Source: Candidatus Zixiibacteriota bacterium (GTDB lineage Bacteria; Zixibacteria; MSB-5A5; GN15; FEB-12). Taken from it: DNA of 64,000 nucleotides. Each line of letters begins with the position of its first letter. Position 1 is the stretch's first letter. Positions 28,688-38,360 of this stretch are shown one piece after another. The notes beneath the pieces were generated by a model, which made no database searches, was not told where the DNA came from, and saw only the letters and a list, made by a program, of their open reading frames with translations. The stretch is taken from the NCBI GenBank assembly GCA_022571845.1, contig JACZXB010000009.1:105033-169032 (forward strand), given 5' to 3'. The translations under genes were made by a program, and so were the position numbers.

Positions 28688-28869
28688 TTTATGAGTAGTG
28701 GATCAATTTTGGGGAATTGTATTACTTTGAAGAAGTTGACTTTGCATTGATGAATTTCTATCGGCCGTTTAGTTTTTTAAAGAAAATAATGGACTGACCA
28801 AACAATGTGATTGATATTTGCTACATAAGGATCGTTCGCAGATTTTGGAAAAAGAAATAGTTTTTAACT

Positions 28870-29574
28870 ATGTTAGGTGTACTTTTTAAAATTCTGATTT
28901 GGTTCATTTTACTTTTGTTCTCAAGTTATTGTACTTGTATTGAAGAATATACTGGTAGTGAAAAGATTTTGAACACCATTTCTAAAGAGGATCTTAAGTA
29001 TGTTGCGATCCAGGAGTGCGGTCCCAGCTCATTCGGTACATGTGCCGTATGGATTTATGAGTATTCAAACAGAAATGTCTTGACTAAATTAGGTGACCCT
29101 TTCATAAAGTGTGGCAGCGCTTTTCACAATGTAGACTTTGCTTTTTTGGATGATCGATTTCTTTTAGTTAAGCTTTTCACAGGTGCTTGGGGAGTCTCTG
29201 ATCCCAATATAATAGTTCCGTTAAGACGATCGAGTAAACTATTACACATTACTGTTCGTGATGTAATCGGCCATTGGGAGAGAATCGAATATATTGATAA
29301 TCACCAATTCGCTGCAGAATTGTATCTATCTCCAGATAATGAGGGCTCATATGGTATACACATCTGGCAACGTGAATCCCCCAAAGACAATAGAAACATT
29401 TTGATTATTGATAGTAAGATCGTTGATTTCGAATTCATCGGTGATAACATTGTGAATATTAAAATCAATATGAAGGACAACCAAGAAATCGACCTGTTTT
29501 TCTTGCTCTGGGAAGGCAGATATGGTGAAATTGAAATACTTTACGATTCTCTTCCCAATGAATTGGTGAATTGA
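28870..29574 (+). CDS. Hypothetical protein, possible lipoprotein
   Basis: A 234-residue protein I do not recognise. It has a hydrophobic N-terminus (about 3-20) ending SSYCTC, which could be a lipobox with the cysteine at residue 21 or 23. The rest is rich in aromatic and beta-type segments (HVNFxF-like strands) and suggests a beta structure. Base composition is visibly more AT-rich than the neighbours, there is no clear ribosome binding site, and it stands alone between two well-known operons; it may be a recent arrival. Confidence 0.6.
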   Translation: MLGVLFKILIWFILLLFSSYCTCIEEYTGSEKILNTISKEDLKYVAIQECGPSSFGTCAVWIYEYSNRNVLTKLGDPFIKCGSAFHNVDFAFLDDRFLLVKLFTGAWGVSDPNIIVPLRRSSKLLHITVRDVIGHWERIEYIDNHQFAAELYLSPDNEGSYGIHIWQRESPKDNRNILIIDSKIVDFEFIGDNIVNIKINMKDNQEIDLFFLLWEGRYGEIEILYDSLPNELVN

Positions 29575-29633
29575 CTAGGTAAATACTTGAATACGTTTAT
29601 TCAAACTGACCCAATACCAGTATTTCGACATAC

Positions 29634-29661
29634 TTGACTGAGCCCTGATATTAGTTATACT
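29634..29661 (+). promoter_or_regulatory. Sigma70-type promoter for pyrR-pyrB-pyrC
   Basis: TTGACT at 29634-29639, a 16-base spacer, and TATACT at 29656-29661. It would start transcription about 160 bases before pyrR. The leader then holds a perfect small hairpin ATGCCG-atata-CGGCAT at 29680-29696. I could not find the conserved PyrR-binding loop, so attenuation is not demonstrated. Confidence 0.55.
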
Positions 29662-29829
29662 CTGCAGAACTTGCTCCCGATGCCGATATACGGCATAACT
29701 CTAACCCTTTTAAGGTGGTACGGAGATGCTGCTAAAGGACCTGAATATGAACCCGCATTTTCTCGAAATCCGGCCTGAGCATAACATTTCATACTCAAAA
29801 ATTGAATTTTTATCCACGGAGAAGACAGC

Positions 29830-30384
29830 TTGACTGCGGGGCCAAACATAATTCTTACAGATAAAAAGATAAGCCGCGCTTTAACGCGCATCTCCCACGA
29901 AATTCTGGAGCGCAACTCCGGAGCAGAATCAATAGTTATAATCGGCATCCTGACCCGCGGGGCGGTGCTGGCTAAAAGAATCGCGGCCACAATAAAAGAA
30001 CTCGAGGGTGTCGAAGTTCCGGTCGGACTTATGGACATTAGTCTTTATCGGGACGATGTCCATTCCAAACTTGAGCAGCCGATAGTGCAAAGAACGGATA
30101 TTCTTTTTGAGATTCGTGATAAGAACGTCATTCTCATAGATGATGTACTTTACACCGGCCGCACAGTCCGGGCGGCGCTTGACCAGATGGTAGATTTTGG
30201 CCGGGCCAGGACGATTCAACTGGCAGTCCTGGTTGACCGCGGTCATAAAGAGCTGCCGATAAGAGCCGACTATGTTGGAGCCAATATACCTACTGCCATG
30301 GATGACCAGGTAGTTGTCAATGTTTCAGAGCTTGACGGCAAAGACGAAGTTTATGTTAAAAAAGCAAACGAGAAAAACGGATGA
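29830..30384 (+). CDS. pyrR: PyrR bifunctional regulator / uracil phosphoribosyltransferase
   Basis: A 184-residue type I phosphoribosyltransferase with the PRPP loop VILIDDVLYTGRTVRAALD (about 98-116) and the family segment GLMDISLYRDD. In many bacteria PyrR binds pyr mRNA and controls attenuation in response to UMP; it also has weak UPRT activity. The start is TTG 29830. It overlaps pyrB by 4 bp (ATGA). Confidence 0.93.
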   Translation: MTAGPNIILTDKKISRALTRISHEILERNSGAESIVIIGILTRGAVLAKRIAATIKELEGVEVPVGLMDISLYRDDVHSKLEQPIVQRTDILFEIRDKNVILIDDVLYTGRTVRAALDQMVDFGRARTIQLAVLVDRGHKELPIRADYVGANIPTAMDDQVVVNVSELDGKDEVYVKKANEKNG

Positions 30385-31316
30385 GCCAGTTAAGTTCACG
30401 GCATCTCTTAGGACTTGAAGACACTCCGGAGAGCGACATCACGCTGATACTAAATACGGCTGAAACGTTTAGTGAAGTCATTGAAAGAACTATCAAAAAA
30501 GTGCCTACTTTGAGAGGTATTACCATTGTCAATCTGTTCTATGAACCGTCAACTCGTACCCGCATTTCATTTGAACTGGCTGAAAAAAGATTATCTGCTG
30601 ACACAGTCAATTTTTCGACCTCAACATCTTCTGTCAAAAAGGGCGAATCACTGCGTGATACGGTACAAAATATCGAAGCTATGAAAATAGATATGGCCGT
30701 AGTACGGCACAGTTCGCCTGGAGCGCCGTATTTTCTGACAAATTGCATGGATGCCAACATAATCAACGCCGGCGACGGCAGCCATGAGCACCCCACTCAG
30801 GCGCTGCTTGATATGTTTACCATGCGCAGAAAATATGGCAGGCTAAAAGGTCTCAGAGTGCTCTTGGTAGGCGATGTCAAGCATTCGCGCGTCATCCGCT
30901 CCAATCTCTGGGGTCTGCAGACGATGGGCGCCGATGTGGCTCTGTGCGGTCCCTCGACATTGCTGCCGCGGGAAGTTGAGCAGTTCGGTTGTGATGTTTA
31001 TACCAATCTTGATGAAGCCTTAGAAGGTGTCGATGTTGTCAATGTCATGCGCATACAACTGGAACGTCAGCAGGCCGGGTTATTCCCCTCGCAGCGTGAA
31101 TATACTAACTTGTTCGGACTGACCAAACACAGACTAAAAAGGCTGAACAAGAATTTCACCATTATGCACCCCGGTCCAATTAACAGAGGCGTAGAAATTT
31201 CAAGTGAAGTGGCCGATTCTGAAAACTCGGTGATTCTTGAGCAGGTCACCAATGGTCAGGCAGTACGTATGGCAGTTTTGTATCTCTTGTCGGGGCGCAA
31301 GGAAGAATTGGCATAA
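30381..31316 (+). CDS. pyrB: Aspartate carbamoyltransferase catalytic subunit
   Basis: A 311-residue enzyme of pyrimidine synthesis. Carbamoyl phosphate motif FYEPSTRTRISFE (about 53-65), HPTQALLDMFT (about 137), and MHPGPINRGVEI. No pyrI regulatory chain follows. It lies between pyrR and pyrC. Confidence 0.97.
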   Translation: MSQLSSRHLLGLEDTPESDITLILNTAETFSEVIERTIKKVPTLRGITIVNLFYEPSTRTRISFELAEKRLSADTVNFSTSTSSVKKGESLRDTVQNIEAMKIDMAVVRHSSPGAPYFLTNCMDANIINAGDGSHEHPTQALLDMFTMRRKYGRLKGLRVLLVGDVKHSRVIRSNLWGLQTMGADVALCGPSTLLPREVEQFGCDVYTNLDEALEGVDVVNVMRIQLERQQAGLFPSQREYTNLFGLTKHRLKRLNKNFTIMHPGPINRGVEISSEVADSENSVILEQVTNGQAVRMAVLYLLSGRKEELA

Positions 31317-31318
31317 AC

Positions 31319-32632
31319 ATGGTAACCAATAAATTTGACGGGGCCATACGGGGAGGCAAAGTTATTGACCCTGAGTTTGGATTCGGCAAAGACGCCACAA
31401 TTTTAATCAATGACGGTAAAATTGCAGGTATAGAAATCGAATCTCCGGAACTAAAGAAACAAATTGAAAAACTCCCTAAAGACAAAATAGTCGACGCCTC
31501 CGGCAAATTGGTGGTGCCGGGTCTGGTAGATATTCACGTGCATCTTCGGGAACCCGGCCGTGAAGACGAAGAAACAGTTGTCAGCGGCTGCCGGGCTGCC
31601 GCCGCCGGTGGTTTTACTACTATCTGCTGTATGCCCAACACCACTCCCCGTATTGACTCTCAGGAAGCTGTCAAGTTTGTGCAGGACCGCGCCAAAGATG
31701 CCGATGCCCGCGTCTTTGTGGTAGGCGCCATTACAAAAAATATCGAAGGTAAAGAGCTGGCAGAAATTGGCGATCTGGTAAAAGTTGGGGCGGTTGCCAT
31801 TACCGACGACGGCAACTATGTACAAAACCCGGAGATTATGCGCAGAGCTATGGAATACTCGCGCATGTTTGATATCCCGGTGATGGAGCACGCCGAAGAC
31901 CAGTTTCTATCTGTAGGCTCAGTCATGAACGAAAGTTTCCAATCTACCAGGCTGGGTCTGCCGGGTACTCCGTCGGTGGCCGAAGAGATAGCTGTCTTAC
32001 GGGACATCGCCTTATCGCGTCTGACAGGTGCCCGCATACACATTCAGCATATCTCAACCAAAGAAGCGGTGGAGGCTATCCGGACTGCCAAGAAAGAAGG
32101 CCTGCGAGTAACGTGCGAAGCCACCCCTCATCATTTAATTCTTACCGACGAAGAAATAGGCAAGGAGTTTAACACTAATCTGAGAGTAAACCCTCCTCTC
32201 AGATCGGCTCGTGACAGGGATGCCGTAATTGAGGGTCTGATCGACGGTACTATCGACTGCATTGCCTCAGACCATGCTCCTCATTCGGCCGAGGAAAAGG
32301 ACTGCGAATTTGATCAGGCACCTCCGGGAATGATAGGGCTGGAAACTACGCTCGGTTTGATAAAGGCTTTCTTGATAGATAAAGGTCTTTTGAGCTGGGC
32401 GGACGCTATCAGGAAAATGACGATTAGTCCGGCTAAAATTTTGGACCTGAATTGCGGAACTTTAGCGGTCGGCGCCGAAGCCGATATCACTATCATAGAC
32501 CCGGATAAACAGTGGACAGTAAAACCGAAAGAGTTTTTCTCGTTGTCCAGAAACACGCCCTTTGACGGCTATAAGCTATCGGCTCAGGTCTATAAGACTA
32601 TTCTTGGGGGCCGGATTGTTTTTGAAAAATAA
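31319..32632 (+). CDS. pyrC: Dihydroorotase, class I
   Basis: A 437-residue amidohydrolase, long form. Metal site DIHVHLREPG (about 62-71), later AEDQFLS, HIQHIST and the DHAPHS motif near residue 318. It closes carbamoyl aspartate to dihydroorotate. It begins 2 bp after pyrB stops, the last gene of this operon. Confidence 0.96.
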   Translation: MVTNKFDGAIRGGKVIDPEFGFGKDATILINDGKIAGIEIESPELKKQIEKLPKDKIVDASGKLVVPGLVDIHVHLREPGREDEETVVSGCRAAAAGGFTTICCMPNTTPRIDSQEAVKFVQDRAKDADARVFVVGAITKNIEGKELAEIGDLVKVGAVAITDDGNYVQNPEIMRRAMEYSRMFDIPVMEHAEDQFLSVGSVMNESFQSTRLGLPGTPSVAEEIAVLRDIALSRLTGARIHIQHISTKEAVEAIRTAKKEGLRVTCEATPHHLILTDEEIGKEFNTNLRVNPPLRSARDRDAVIEGLIDGTIDCIASDHAPHSAEEKDCEFDQAPPGMIGLETTLGLIKAFLIDKGLLSWADAIRKMTISPAKILDLNCGTLAVGAEADITIIDPDKQWTVKPKEFFSLSRNTPFDGYKLSAQVYKTILGGRIVFEK

Positions 32633-32756
32633 GAAAATAAGATAATGATTTTTGACGCCAATTTGATGGTAAGTCATATAAATATTTAAACATTGTTGTC
32701 TGGACTCAAAATAGTATTTTTGATAAGTCAGTAAGCTGACCGGAGAACATTAACCT

Positions 32757-33725
32757 TTGTCGGATATTACAGAAAGCAAGCAGCTGGTAACTACCATCGT
32801 TCCTGCCCTGAACGAGGAAGGCAACATTGAGGAATTCTGTATTCAATTTGATGAAATGCAGAAGAATTCCGGTTTTGCCAATGAGCTAATCTTTGTAGAT
32901 GATGGCTCAACCGACAGCACTATATCAAGACTAAAAGAAGCTTCTGGCAAATATAATTTTGTGCGCTACGCGATTCATAGCCGCAACCGCGGTCTGACAG
33001 CCGCCCTGCAGACAGGTTTTGAGATTGCCAAAGGGGATATTTTCGTTTTCTATCCGGCGGATTTGCAGTACAAACCGGAAGATATTCCTTCGCTGGTTCA
33101 GCCTGTTTTAGACGGAGCCGATATTTGTACCGGCTGGAAACAGGGGAAATACAATAAGAAACTGGTATCGTCCGTTTATAACTGGTTTTCAAGAACACTC
33201 TTTAGGCTGAATGTACATGACTTAAATTCCGTAAAAGCATTCCGCCGCCAGATTATAGAAAATATCTTTTTAAGAAGGGACTGGCATCGCTACCTGATTG
33301 TACTGGCGGCCGAAGAAGGCTACCGTATCTCTGAAGTAAAAATTCAGCTATATGAGAGGTACGCCGGCAAGACCAAATTTTCTTTCTGGAGAATTCCGGT
33401 TGGTATGCTGGATATGTTCGCAGTCTGGTTTCAGATTAAATTTTTGAAAAAGCCGCTTTTATATTTTGGTCTGTTTGGAACTGCCCTGCTCTTTTTGGCC
33501 CTAATCACCGGCCTGGTGGCTGTCTATTTTAGATTGTTCGAAAACGAAGGCTACCGTCCCTTGCTTTATCTGGTCATTTTACTGGCCGGATTGGGAATGG
33601 GCTTCTTTGCGATGGGATTTGTTCTTGAAGTACAAACAGCCTTAAAAGAAGAGCTAGCGGATCTTCGCCTTCAACTTAAGCGCTCGTTCGACAAACTATT
33701 ATCAGACAAAGACAGAACTGATTGA
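32757..33725 (+). CDS. GT2 glycosyltransferase with C-terminal membrane helices
   Basis: A 322-residue DPM1/DPG-like enzyme. GT-A domain about 1-230 with VPALNEEGNIEEF, FVDDGSTDST and FYPADLQYKP (metal-binding region), then two hydrophobic helices (about 238-260 and 270-295). Such proteins usually transfer a sugar to a polyprenyl phosphate. The start is TTG 32757. It opens a five-gene group for lipid-linked sugars and surface glycans. Confidence 0.85.
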   Translation: MSDITESKQLVTTIVPALNEEGNIEEFCIQFDEMQKNSGFANELIFVDDGSTDSTISRLKEASGKYNFVRYAIHSRNRGLTAALQTGFEIAKGDIFVFYPADLQYKPEDIPSLVQPVLDGADICTGWKQGKYNKKLVSSVYNWFSRTLFRLNVHDLNSVKAFRRQIIENIFLRRDWHRYLIVLAAEEGYRISEVKIQLYERYAGKTKFSFWRIPVGMLDMFAVWFQIKFLKKPLLYFGLFGTALLFLALITGLVAVYFRLFENEGYRPLLYLVILLAGLGMGFFAMGFVLEVQTALKEELADLRLQLKRSFDKLLSDKDRTD

Positions 33726-33751
33726 CTCTAAATGTTTATCCCGGGTGATAA

Positions 33752-34708
33752 ATGACATCAGTTCAGTCAAGCCAAAAGCATAGTCTTAAGTCTCAGGCAA
33801 TTTTATTTGTCAAAATAATCTTAGTAGCAGCTGTTTTCTATTTTCTGTATCTGCAGGTTAACACAAACTGGGCTGATATCAGCAGCTATGACTGGGAAAT
33901 TGCCAGCCCGGCCTACCTTGCTTTGTCTTTTGCAGCAGCTTTGTTTTCGCTCTTTCTGTTTTCTTCTACCTGGAGTCTGATAGTCCGAGGGTTTGGGCAC
34001 CGGCTGAGACTGCCGGTTGCCTTTAAGATTTCATATATTTCAAATCTGGGCCGTTATCTGCCGGGCAAAATCTGGCAGCTGTTAGGGATTATCTATTATG
34101 CCAGTGAGCATGGGCTGTCGCCGGAAAAAGCTACCGCTTCATTTATAATATCTCAAATTTTTATGAGCGCTTCTTCGTTCTTGATTCTGGCCATAGCCGT
34201 ACAAATCGAGCCGCTGATAATCGTAGACCAGATAAGAATTCTGGGAGAAAAATTCGCCTATTTGTTTACCGCCCTAATGATAATTATTTCCTTCTCAATT
34301 ATTATCTGGCCTAACCGAATATTATCAGTATGCAATTATATATTGAAGAAACTCTCCAAGCCCGAACTTACCTTTGTGATGGACAAAAAAGTTGCCCCGC
34401 TTGTATTTGCCGGTTATTGTGTCGCCTGGATTTTTTATGGAGGCGCTTTCTGGCTTTTGATTCAATCTCTGGCGCCTCAGGAAAATTTGTCGCTGATTTC
34501 AGCCATAGGGATTTTTGCCGGGGCCTATCAGATTGGATATCTGGTCTTATTTGCTCCGGGCGGGTTTGGGCCCAGAGAATGGATGATGAGCCAGATGCTG
34601 ATGCCTTTTTTACCGGGAATCGCGCCAATAATTGCTATATTGTCAAGGCTATGGACCATAGTTATAGAAATTGCGGCAACTGGATTGTCACTAACAGTTA
34701 AGAAATAA
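33752..34708 (+). CDS. Flippase-like membrane protein (lysylphosphatidylglycerol synthase TM family)
   Basis: A 318-residue integral membrane protein with about eight helices, in the UPF0104/AglD-like family, recognised by NLGRYLPGKIWQLLGIIYYA and APGGFGPREWMMSQML. Members are often found beside DPM-type glycosyltransferases and are thought to help move or use polyprenyl-linked sugars. Here it lies between two such glycosyltransferase genes, which fits. Confidence 0.8.
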   Translation: MTSVQSSQKHSLKSQAILFVKIILVAAVFYFLYLQVNTNWADISSYDWEIASPAYLALSFAAALFSLFLFSSTWSLIVRGFGHRLRLPVAFKISYISNLGRYLPGKIWQLLGIIYYASEHGLSPEKATASFIISQIFMSASSFLILAIAVQIEPLIIVDQIRILGEKFAYLFTALMIIISFSIIIWPNRILSVCNYILKKLSKPELTFVMDKKVAPLVFAGYCVAWIFYGGAFWLLIQSLAPQENLSLISAIGIFAGAYQIGYLVLFAPGGFGPREWMMSQMLMPFLPGIAPIIAILSRLWTIVIEIAATGLSLTVKK

Positions 34709-34712
34709 TTTT

Positions 34713-35435
34713 ATGGCGCAAAAAGCTTTAATTATATTTCCGACCTATAACGAAAAGGACAATATTGAAAAAATTGTCCATGCCGTTTTACCTCTGGACC
34801 CGCGCATTCATGTTTTAGTAGTCGATGACAACTCACCGGACGGCACCGGACAAATTGCAGACCGTCTGACAGAGTCCGAAGAAAAAGTATTTGTACTTCA
34901 TCGCGAAGCCAAGCAAGGCCTGGGAAAAGCCTATATCGCCGGATTCAAGTGGGCTATCGAAAGAGATTTCGATTATATTTTTGAAATGGATGCAGACTTT
35001 TCACACGGCCCTGAATATATCAAAGATTTCCTGCGTGAAATTAAGGAATATGATCTGGTTATTGGCTCGCGCTATATTTCCGGAGTAAATGTTATTAACT
35101 GGCCGATGTCCCGGCTGCTCCTGTCATATTTTGCAAATATGTATTCACGAATTATAACCGGTCTGCCCGTCAGGGACACCACCGGCGGCTTCAAGTGTTT
35201 CAGAAAAAATGTCTTAGAAGCGATTGACTTAGACGCTGTGCAGGCTTCCGGTTATTCTTTCCAGATAGAGATGAACATGCGTGTCTGGAAAAAGGGATTC
35301 AGCATCAAGGAAATTCCGATTGTCTTTATCGACCGGGTGGCCGGCAGCTCTAAAATGTCAAAGAAAATTATGCGTGAAGCAATCTGGATGGTCTGGTGGC
35401 TGCGCATAAAAGCAATCTTTGGGAAGTTGAACTAA
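34713..35435 (+). CDS. Polyprenol monophosphomannose synthase-like GT2
   Basis: A 240-residue single-domain GT2 enzyme without membrane helices. FPTYNEKDNIEKIV at the start, VVDDNSPDGTGQIAD, FEMDADFSHGPEYI, and TTGGFKCFRKN match dolichol/polyprenol phosphate mannosyltransferases. It starts 4 bp after the flippase-like gene. Confidence 0.9.
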   Translation: MAQKALIIFPTYNEKDNIEKIVHAVLPLDPRIHVLVVDDNSPDGTGQIADRLTESEEKVFVLHREAKQGLGKAYIAGFKWAIERDFDYIFEMDADFSHGPEYIKDFLREIKEYDLVIGSRYISGVNVINWPMSRLLLSYFANMYSRIITGLPVRDTTGGFKCFRKNVLEAIDLDAVQASGYSFQIEMNMRVWKKGFSIKEIPIVFIDRVAGSSKMSKKIMREAIWMVWWLRIKAIFGKLN

Positions 35436-35440
35436 TCTCC

Positions 35441-36301
35441 TTGCAGGAATCTGCCGCAAAAGTTTCAATAATCATTGTAACTCATAATTCTCTGCCTGTT
35501 TTAGAAACTTGCTTAAAGCACCTTCAAGTTGCAGCAGAAAGAATCCGACACGAAATAATCGTAGTCGATAACAACTCATCGGACAATACCCCGTCGTTTG
35601 TCAAGAATTTCTGTCCTGAAGCAAAACTGCATCTCAATGGCGAAAACGAAGGCTTTGCGTCCGCCTGTAACACCGGCGCAGAACTGGCAGAATCAGCTCT
35701 GCTTTTGTTTCTGAACCCGGACGTATTCCTGGACCAGCCCGCTATCACAGAACTATTAAATAGCTATTCGCGCTCTGACCGAGTTGGCGCAATTGTAGGG
35801 CGACTAAGATTCCCCGACGGAAAGTTCCAGCCGACCTGCCGCCAGCTGCCGACGATTCCCAACATCCTCTTTTCCCGCCGGGGAGTAATCGGCTTGTTTT
35901 CTAAGGAGAATAGCAGATATACCCAGCCAGATTATGATGAAATCACTTCTGTCCCTGCGGCCGCAGCTGCTCTTATGATGATTTCAAAAGAGCTGTTTAA
36001 GAAAATCGGAAGATTCGACGAACGGTTTTTTATGTATATGGAAGATACCGACCTTTGCAAGAGGCTTATTATGGCCGGTTTCAAAAATTACTTTGTCCCA
36101 GCCGCAGGTGCTGTCCATGATTGGGGAGAGGGCAGCCAGGCCGGCACAGTTAAGAGAAGCTTTTACCATCATTTGTCGCTATACAAATATTATAGCAAGC
36201 ATCGCCAGGACTGGCTGGCGCGATTTGTTCTGCCATTGCCGTTGCTTGTTAATTTTATTTTGGTTAATCTGTTGGCGATGTTTAGAAAGCCATTTCATTA
36301 A
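35441..36301 (+). CDS. GT2 glycosyltransferase, rhamnosyltransferase-like
   Basis: About 286 residues from TTG 35441, five bases after the previous stop; a GTG at 35396 in frame would overlap that gene by 40 bp and is less likely. GT-A domain with VSIIIVTHNSLPVLETCL, VVDNNSSDNTPSF, NEGFASACNTGAELA and FLNPDVFL, then FDERFFMYMEDTDLCKRL, the pattern of WbbL-type enzymes. A hydrophobic C-terminal segment (about 265-283) may anchor it. Acts on surface polysaccharide. Confidence 0.85.
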   Translation: MQESAAKVSIIIVTHNSLPVLETCLKHLQVAAERIRHEIIVVDNNSSDNTPSFVKNFCPEAKLHLNGENEGFASACNTGAELAESALLLFLNPDVFLDQPAITELLNSYSRSDRVGAIVGRLRFPDGKFQPTCRQLPTIPNILFSRRGVIGLFSKENSRYTQPDYDEITSVPAAAAALMMISKELFKKIGRFDERFFMYMEDTDLCKRLIMAGFKNYFVPAAGAVHDWGEGSQAGTVKRSFYHHLSLYKYYSKHRQDWLARFVLPLPLLVNFILVNLLAMFRKPFH

Positions 36302-36303
36302 TA

Positions 36304-37356
36304 ATGTCAACAGTTAATCTGCTCATAACTATTTCGGTCAGTCTGATATTGTCTGCTTTGGCTTTGCCCTGGGCGATAAAGTTAGGTGAATCTCAGGGCT
36401 GGGTTGATCTGCCCGGAAAACATAAAAGGCACAAACGTCCGGTGCCTGTCATAGGCGGGCTGGTTTTATTTGCTACAGTTTGGCTGACAGTAGCCTTAGT
36501 TCTTTTTCTGGAGCCAAAGCTGACAGCTGAGTTATCATCAACTTTGTTTTACATATTTTTTGGGGGACTAATAGTTGTTTTGGTCGGTTTTTCCGACGAT
36601 CTTTCGCCTCTGCCGGCCTGGGTGAAACTTTTGGCGCAAATTGCAGCAGGCTTGACATTATACATGGGCGGACTACAGGTAGAGCTGCTGACAACTCCCT
36701 GGGGGAGTATCGATGTTGGCAGCTGGTCGCCGGTTATTTCAATTGGCTGGGTAGTCATACTCACTAACGCCATTAACCTGATAGACGGGCTGGATGGTCT
36801 GGCTGCCGGAGTTTCTTTAATCAGCGCTATTACTATGTCAGTGATAGGTTATATGTATAATGTCGGGGCATCGCTGATTTTCTTATACGCCATGATTGGC
36901 TTTTTGATTCCGTTTTTGTATTTCAATAAATACCCGGCCCGAATCTTTTTGGGCGATTCAGGTTCGATGCAAATAGGCTATTACTTTGCAGTCGTTTCTC
37001 TAGTATTTCCACTCAAGTCATTTACTTTTACAGCTCTTTATGTTCCTTTGCTGGTCTTAGCTGTGCCCGTTTTAGAAACAGCTTCTTCGATTATCCGCAG
37101 GCTTTTAGCCGGCAAAAACGTCATGAAAGCAGACCGCAGACATCTGTTTCATTACCTGGCTCTGGGAGGATTATCATACCGGCAGGTTATTTTGGTGTTT
37201 TACTCTCTGGCCATAATATTCGGACTGTTTGCCCTGGCCATGTTCTTGTGGGACAGAGTCTTGGTGTTTACTCTCTTAGTCCTTTTTATGGTTGTAATTT
37301 TTGGCCTGTTTCTTATCTTGGTAGCCAAATTGCCCTCTCCGAATAGGAAAAAATAG
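36304..37356 (+). CDS. Undecaprenyl-phosphate GlcNAc-1-phosphate transferase (WecA/TagO family)
   Basis: A 350-residue polytopic enzyme of the MraY-like superfamily with about ten helices. Visible: LVGFSDDLSPLP (DD motif), TNAINLIDGLDGLAAG, FLGDSGSMQIGY and ADRRHLFHYL near the end (HxH-type motif). It would start O-antigen or similar polymer synthesis on undecaprenyl phosphate. It follows the GT2 gene by 2 bp. Confidence 0.9.
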   Translation: MSTVNLLITISVSLILSALALPWAIKLGESQGWVDLPGKHKRHKRPVPVIGGLVLFATVWLTVALVLFLEPKLTAELSSTLFYIFFGGLIVVLVGFSDDLSPLPAWVKLLAQIAAGLTLYMGGLQVELLTTPWGSIDVGSWSPVISIGWVVILTNAINLIDGLDGLAAGVSLISAITMSVIGYMYNVGASLIFLYAMIGFLIPFLYFNKYPARIFLGDSGSMQIGYYFAVVSLVFPLKSFTFTALYVPLLVLAVPVLETASSIIRRLLAGKNVMKADRRHLFHYLALGGLSYRQVILVFYSLAIIFGLFALAMFLWDRVLVFTLLVLFMVVIFGLFLILVAKLPSPNRKK

Positions 37357-37385
37357 CGCTTGTGAGAGGGCAGGAATGAAGTTTT

Positions 37386-38345
37386 ATGGCAGAGAGAGCA
37401 CACTTGGATTTTGAAAGACCAATCACCGAACTGGAAAAGAAAATTTCAGACATGAAAGATTTCTCGGTCGGTGAGTCAGTAGAGCTCAGCGGCGAGATAG
37501 CTTCACTCCAGAAAAAGCTCGAAAAACTGCGCGGTGATGTTTATTCCAAGCTAACTCGCTGGCAAAAAGTCCAGATAGCCAGACATCCCATGAGACCATA
37601 TGCTATGGATTACATACGGCTCTTGTCAGAGGGCTTCCTTGAGCTGCATGGAGACAGAGGATACGGGGATGACAAGGCCTTAGTAGGAGGCTTTGCCAGG
37701 ATAGGCGGCAAGTCTCTCATGATTATCGGACAGCAAAAAGGGCGTGATACTAAAGAAAAGTTAATTCATAATTTTGGGATGATGCACCCCGAAGGATACC
37801 GCAAAGCTCTCCGGCTTTTCTACATGGCCCAAAAATTCAAGACTCCAATTTTGATTTTGATTGATACGCCGGGTGCCTATCCCGGAATAGAGGCCGAAGA
37901 ACGTGGGCAGGCCGAGGCCATAGCCAGAAATATTCGTGAGATGGCTGTTTTGGAAGTGCCGATAGTAGTGGTTATTATCGGTGAGGGAGCCTCCGGAGGA
38001 GCATTAGGCATAGGTCTGGGAGACAGGATTATTATGCTTGAATATTCCTGGTATTCAGTAATATCTCCAGAAGGCTGTGCTGCAATTCTGTGGCGGGATG
38101 CTGCCAAAGCACCTGATGCAGCCGAAGCGCTTAAAGTTACTTCGCAAGATGTTCTGGAGTTGGGAATAATTGACCAGATTATTCCGGAGCCGTCCGGAGG
38201 AGCTCATAACGACCCTGAAAAGACAGCTGAGAGTATGAAAATAGAGATACTCAAGAGTATTAACGAGTTAGAGAAACTCAGTACAGAACAATTGATTGAA
38301 CAGCGAATCAAGAAGTACAGAATAATGGGAGTATTTGACGAATAA
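37386..38345 (+). CDS. accA: Acetyl-CoA carboxylase carboxyltransferase subunit alpha
   Basis: A 319-residue subunit that moves carboxyl from biotin to acetyl-CoA together with AccD. It has LDFERPITELEKKI at the start, IARHPMRPYAMDYI, DTPGAYPGIEAEERGQAEAIA and GEGASGGALGIG. accB and accC are about 17 kb away, accD is not seen. A Trm112-like gene follows 15 bp later. Confidence 0.97.
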   Translation: MAERAHLDFERPITELEKKISDMKDFSVGESVELSGEIASLQKKLEKLRGDVYSKLTRWQKVQIARHPMRPYAMDYIRLLSEGFLELHGDRGYGDDKALVGGFARIGGKSLMIIGQQKGRDTKEKLIHNFGMMHPEGYRKALRLFYMAQKFKTPILILIDTPGAYPGIEAEERGQAEAIARNIREMAVLEVPIVVVIIGEGASGGALGIGLGDRIIMLEYSWYSVISPEGCAAILWRDAAKAPDAAEALKVTSQDVLELGIIDQIIPEPSGGAHNDPEKTAESMKIEILKSINELEKLSTEQLIEQRIKKYRIMGVFDE

Positions 38346-38360
38346 TTTGGTGGGCAGACT

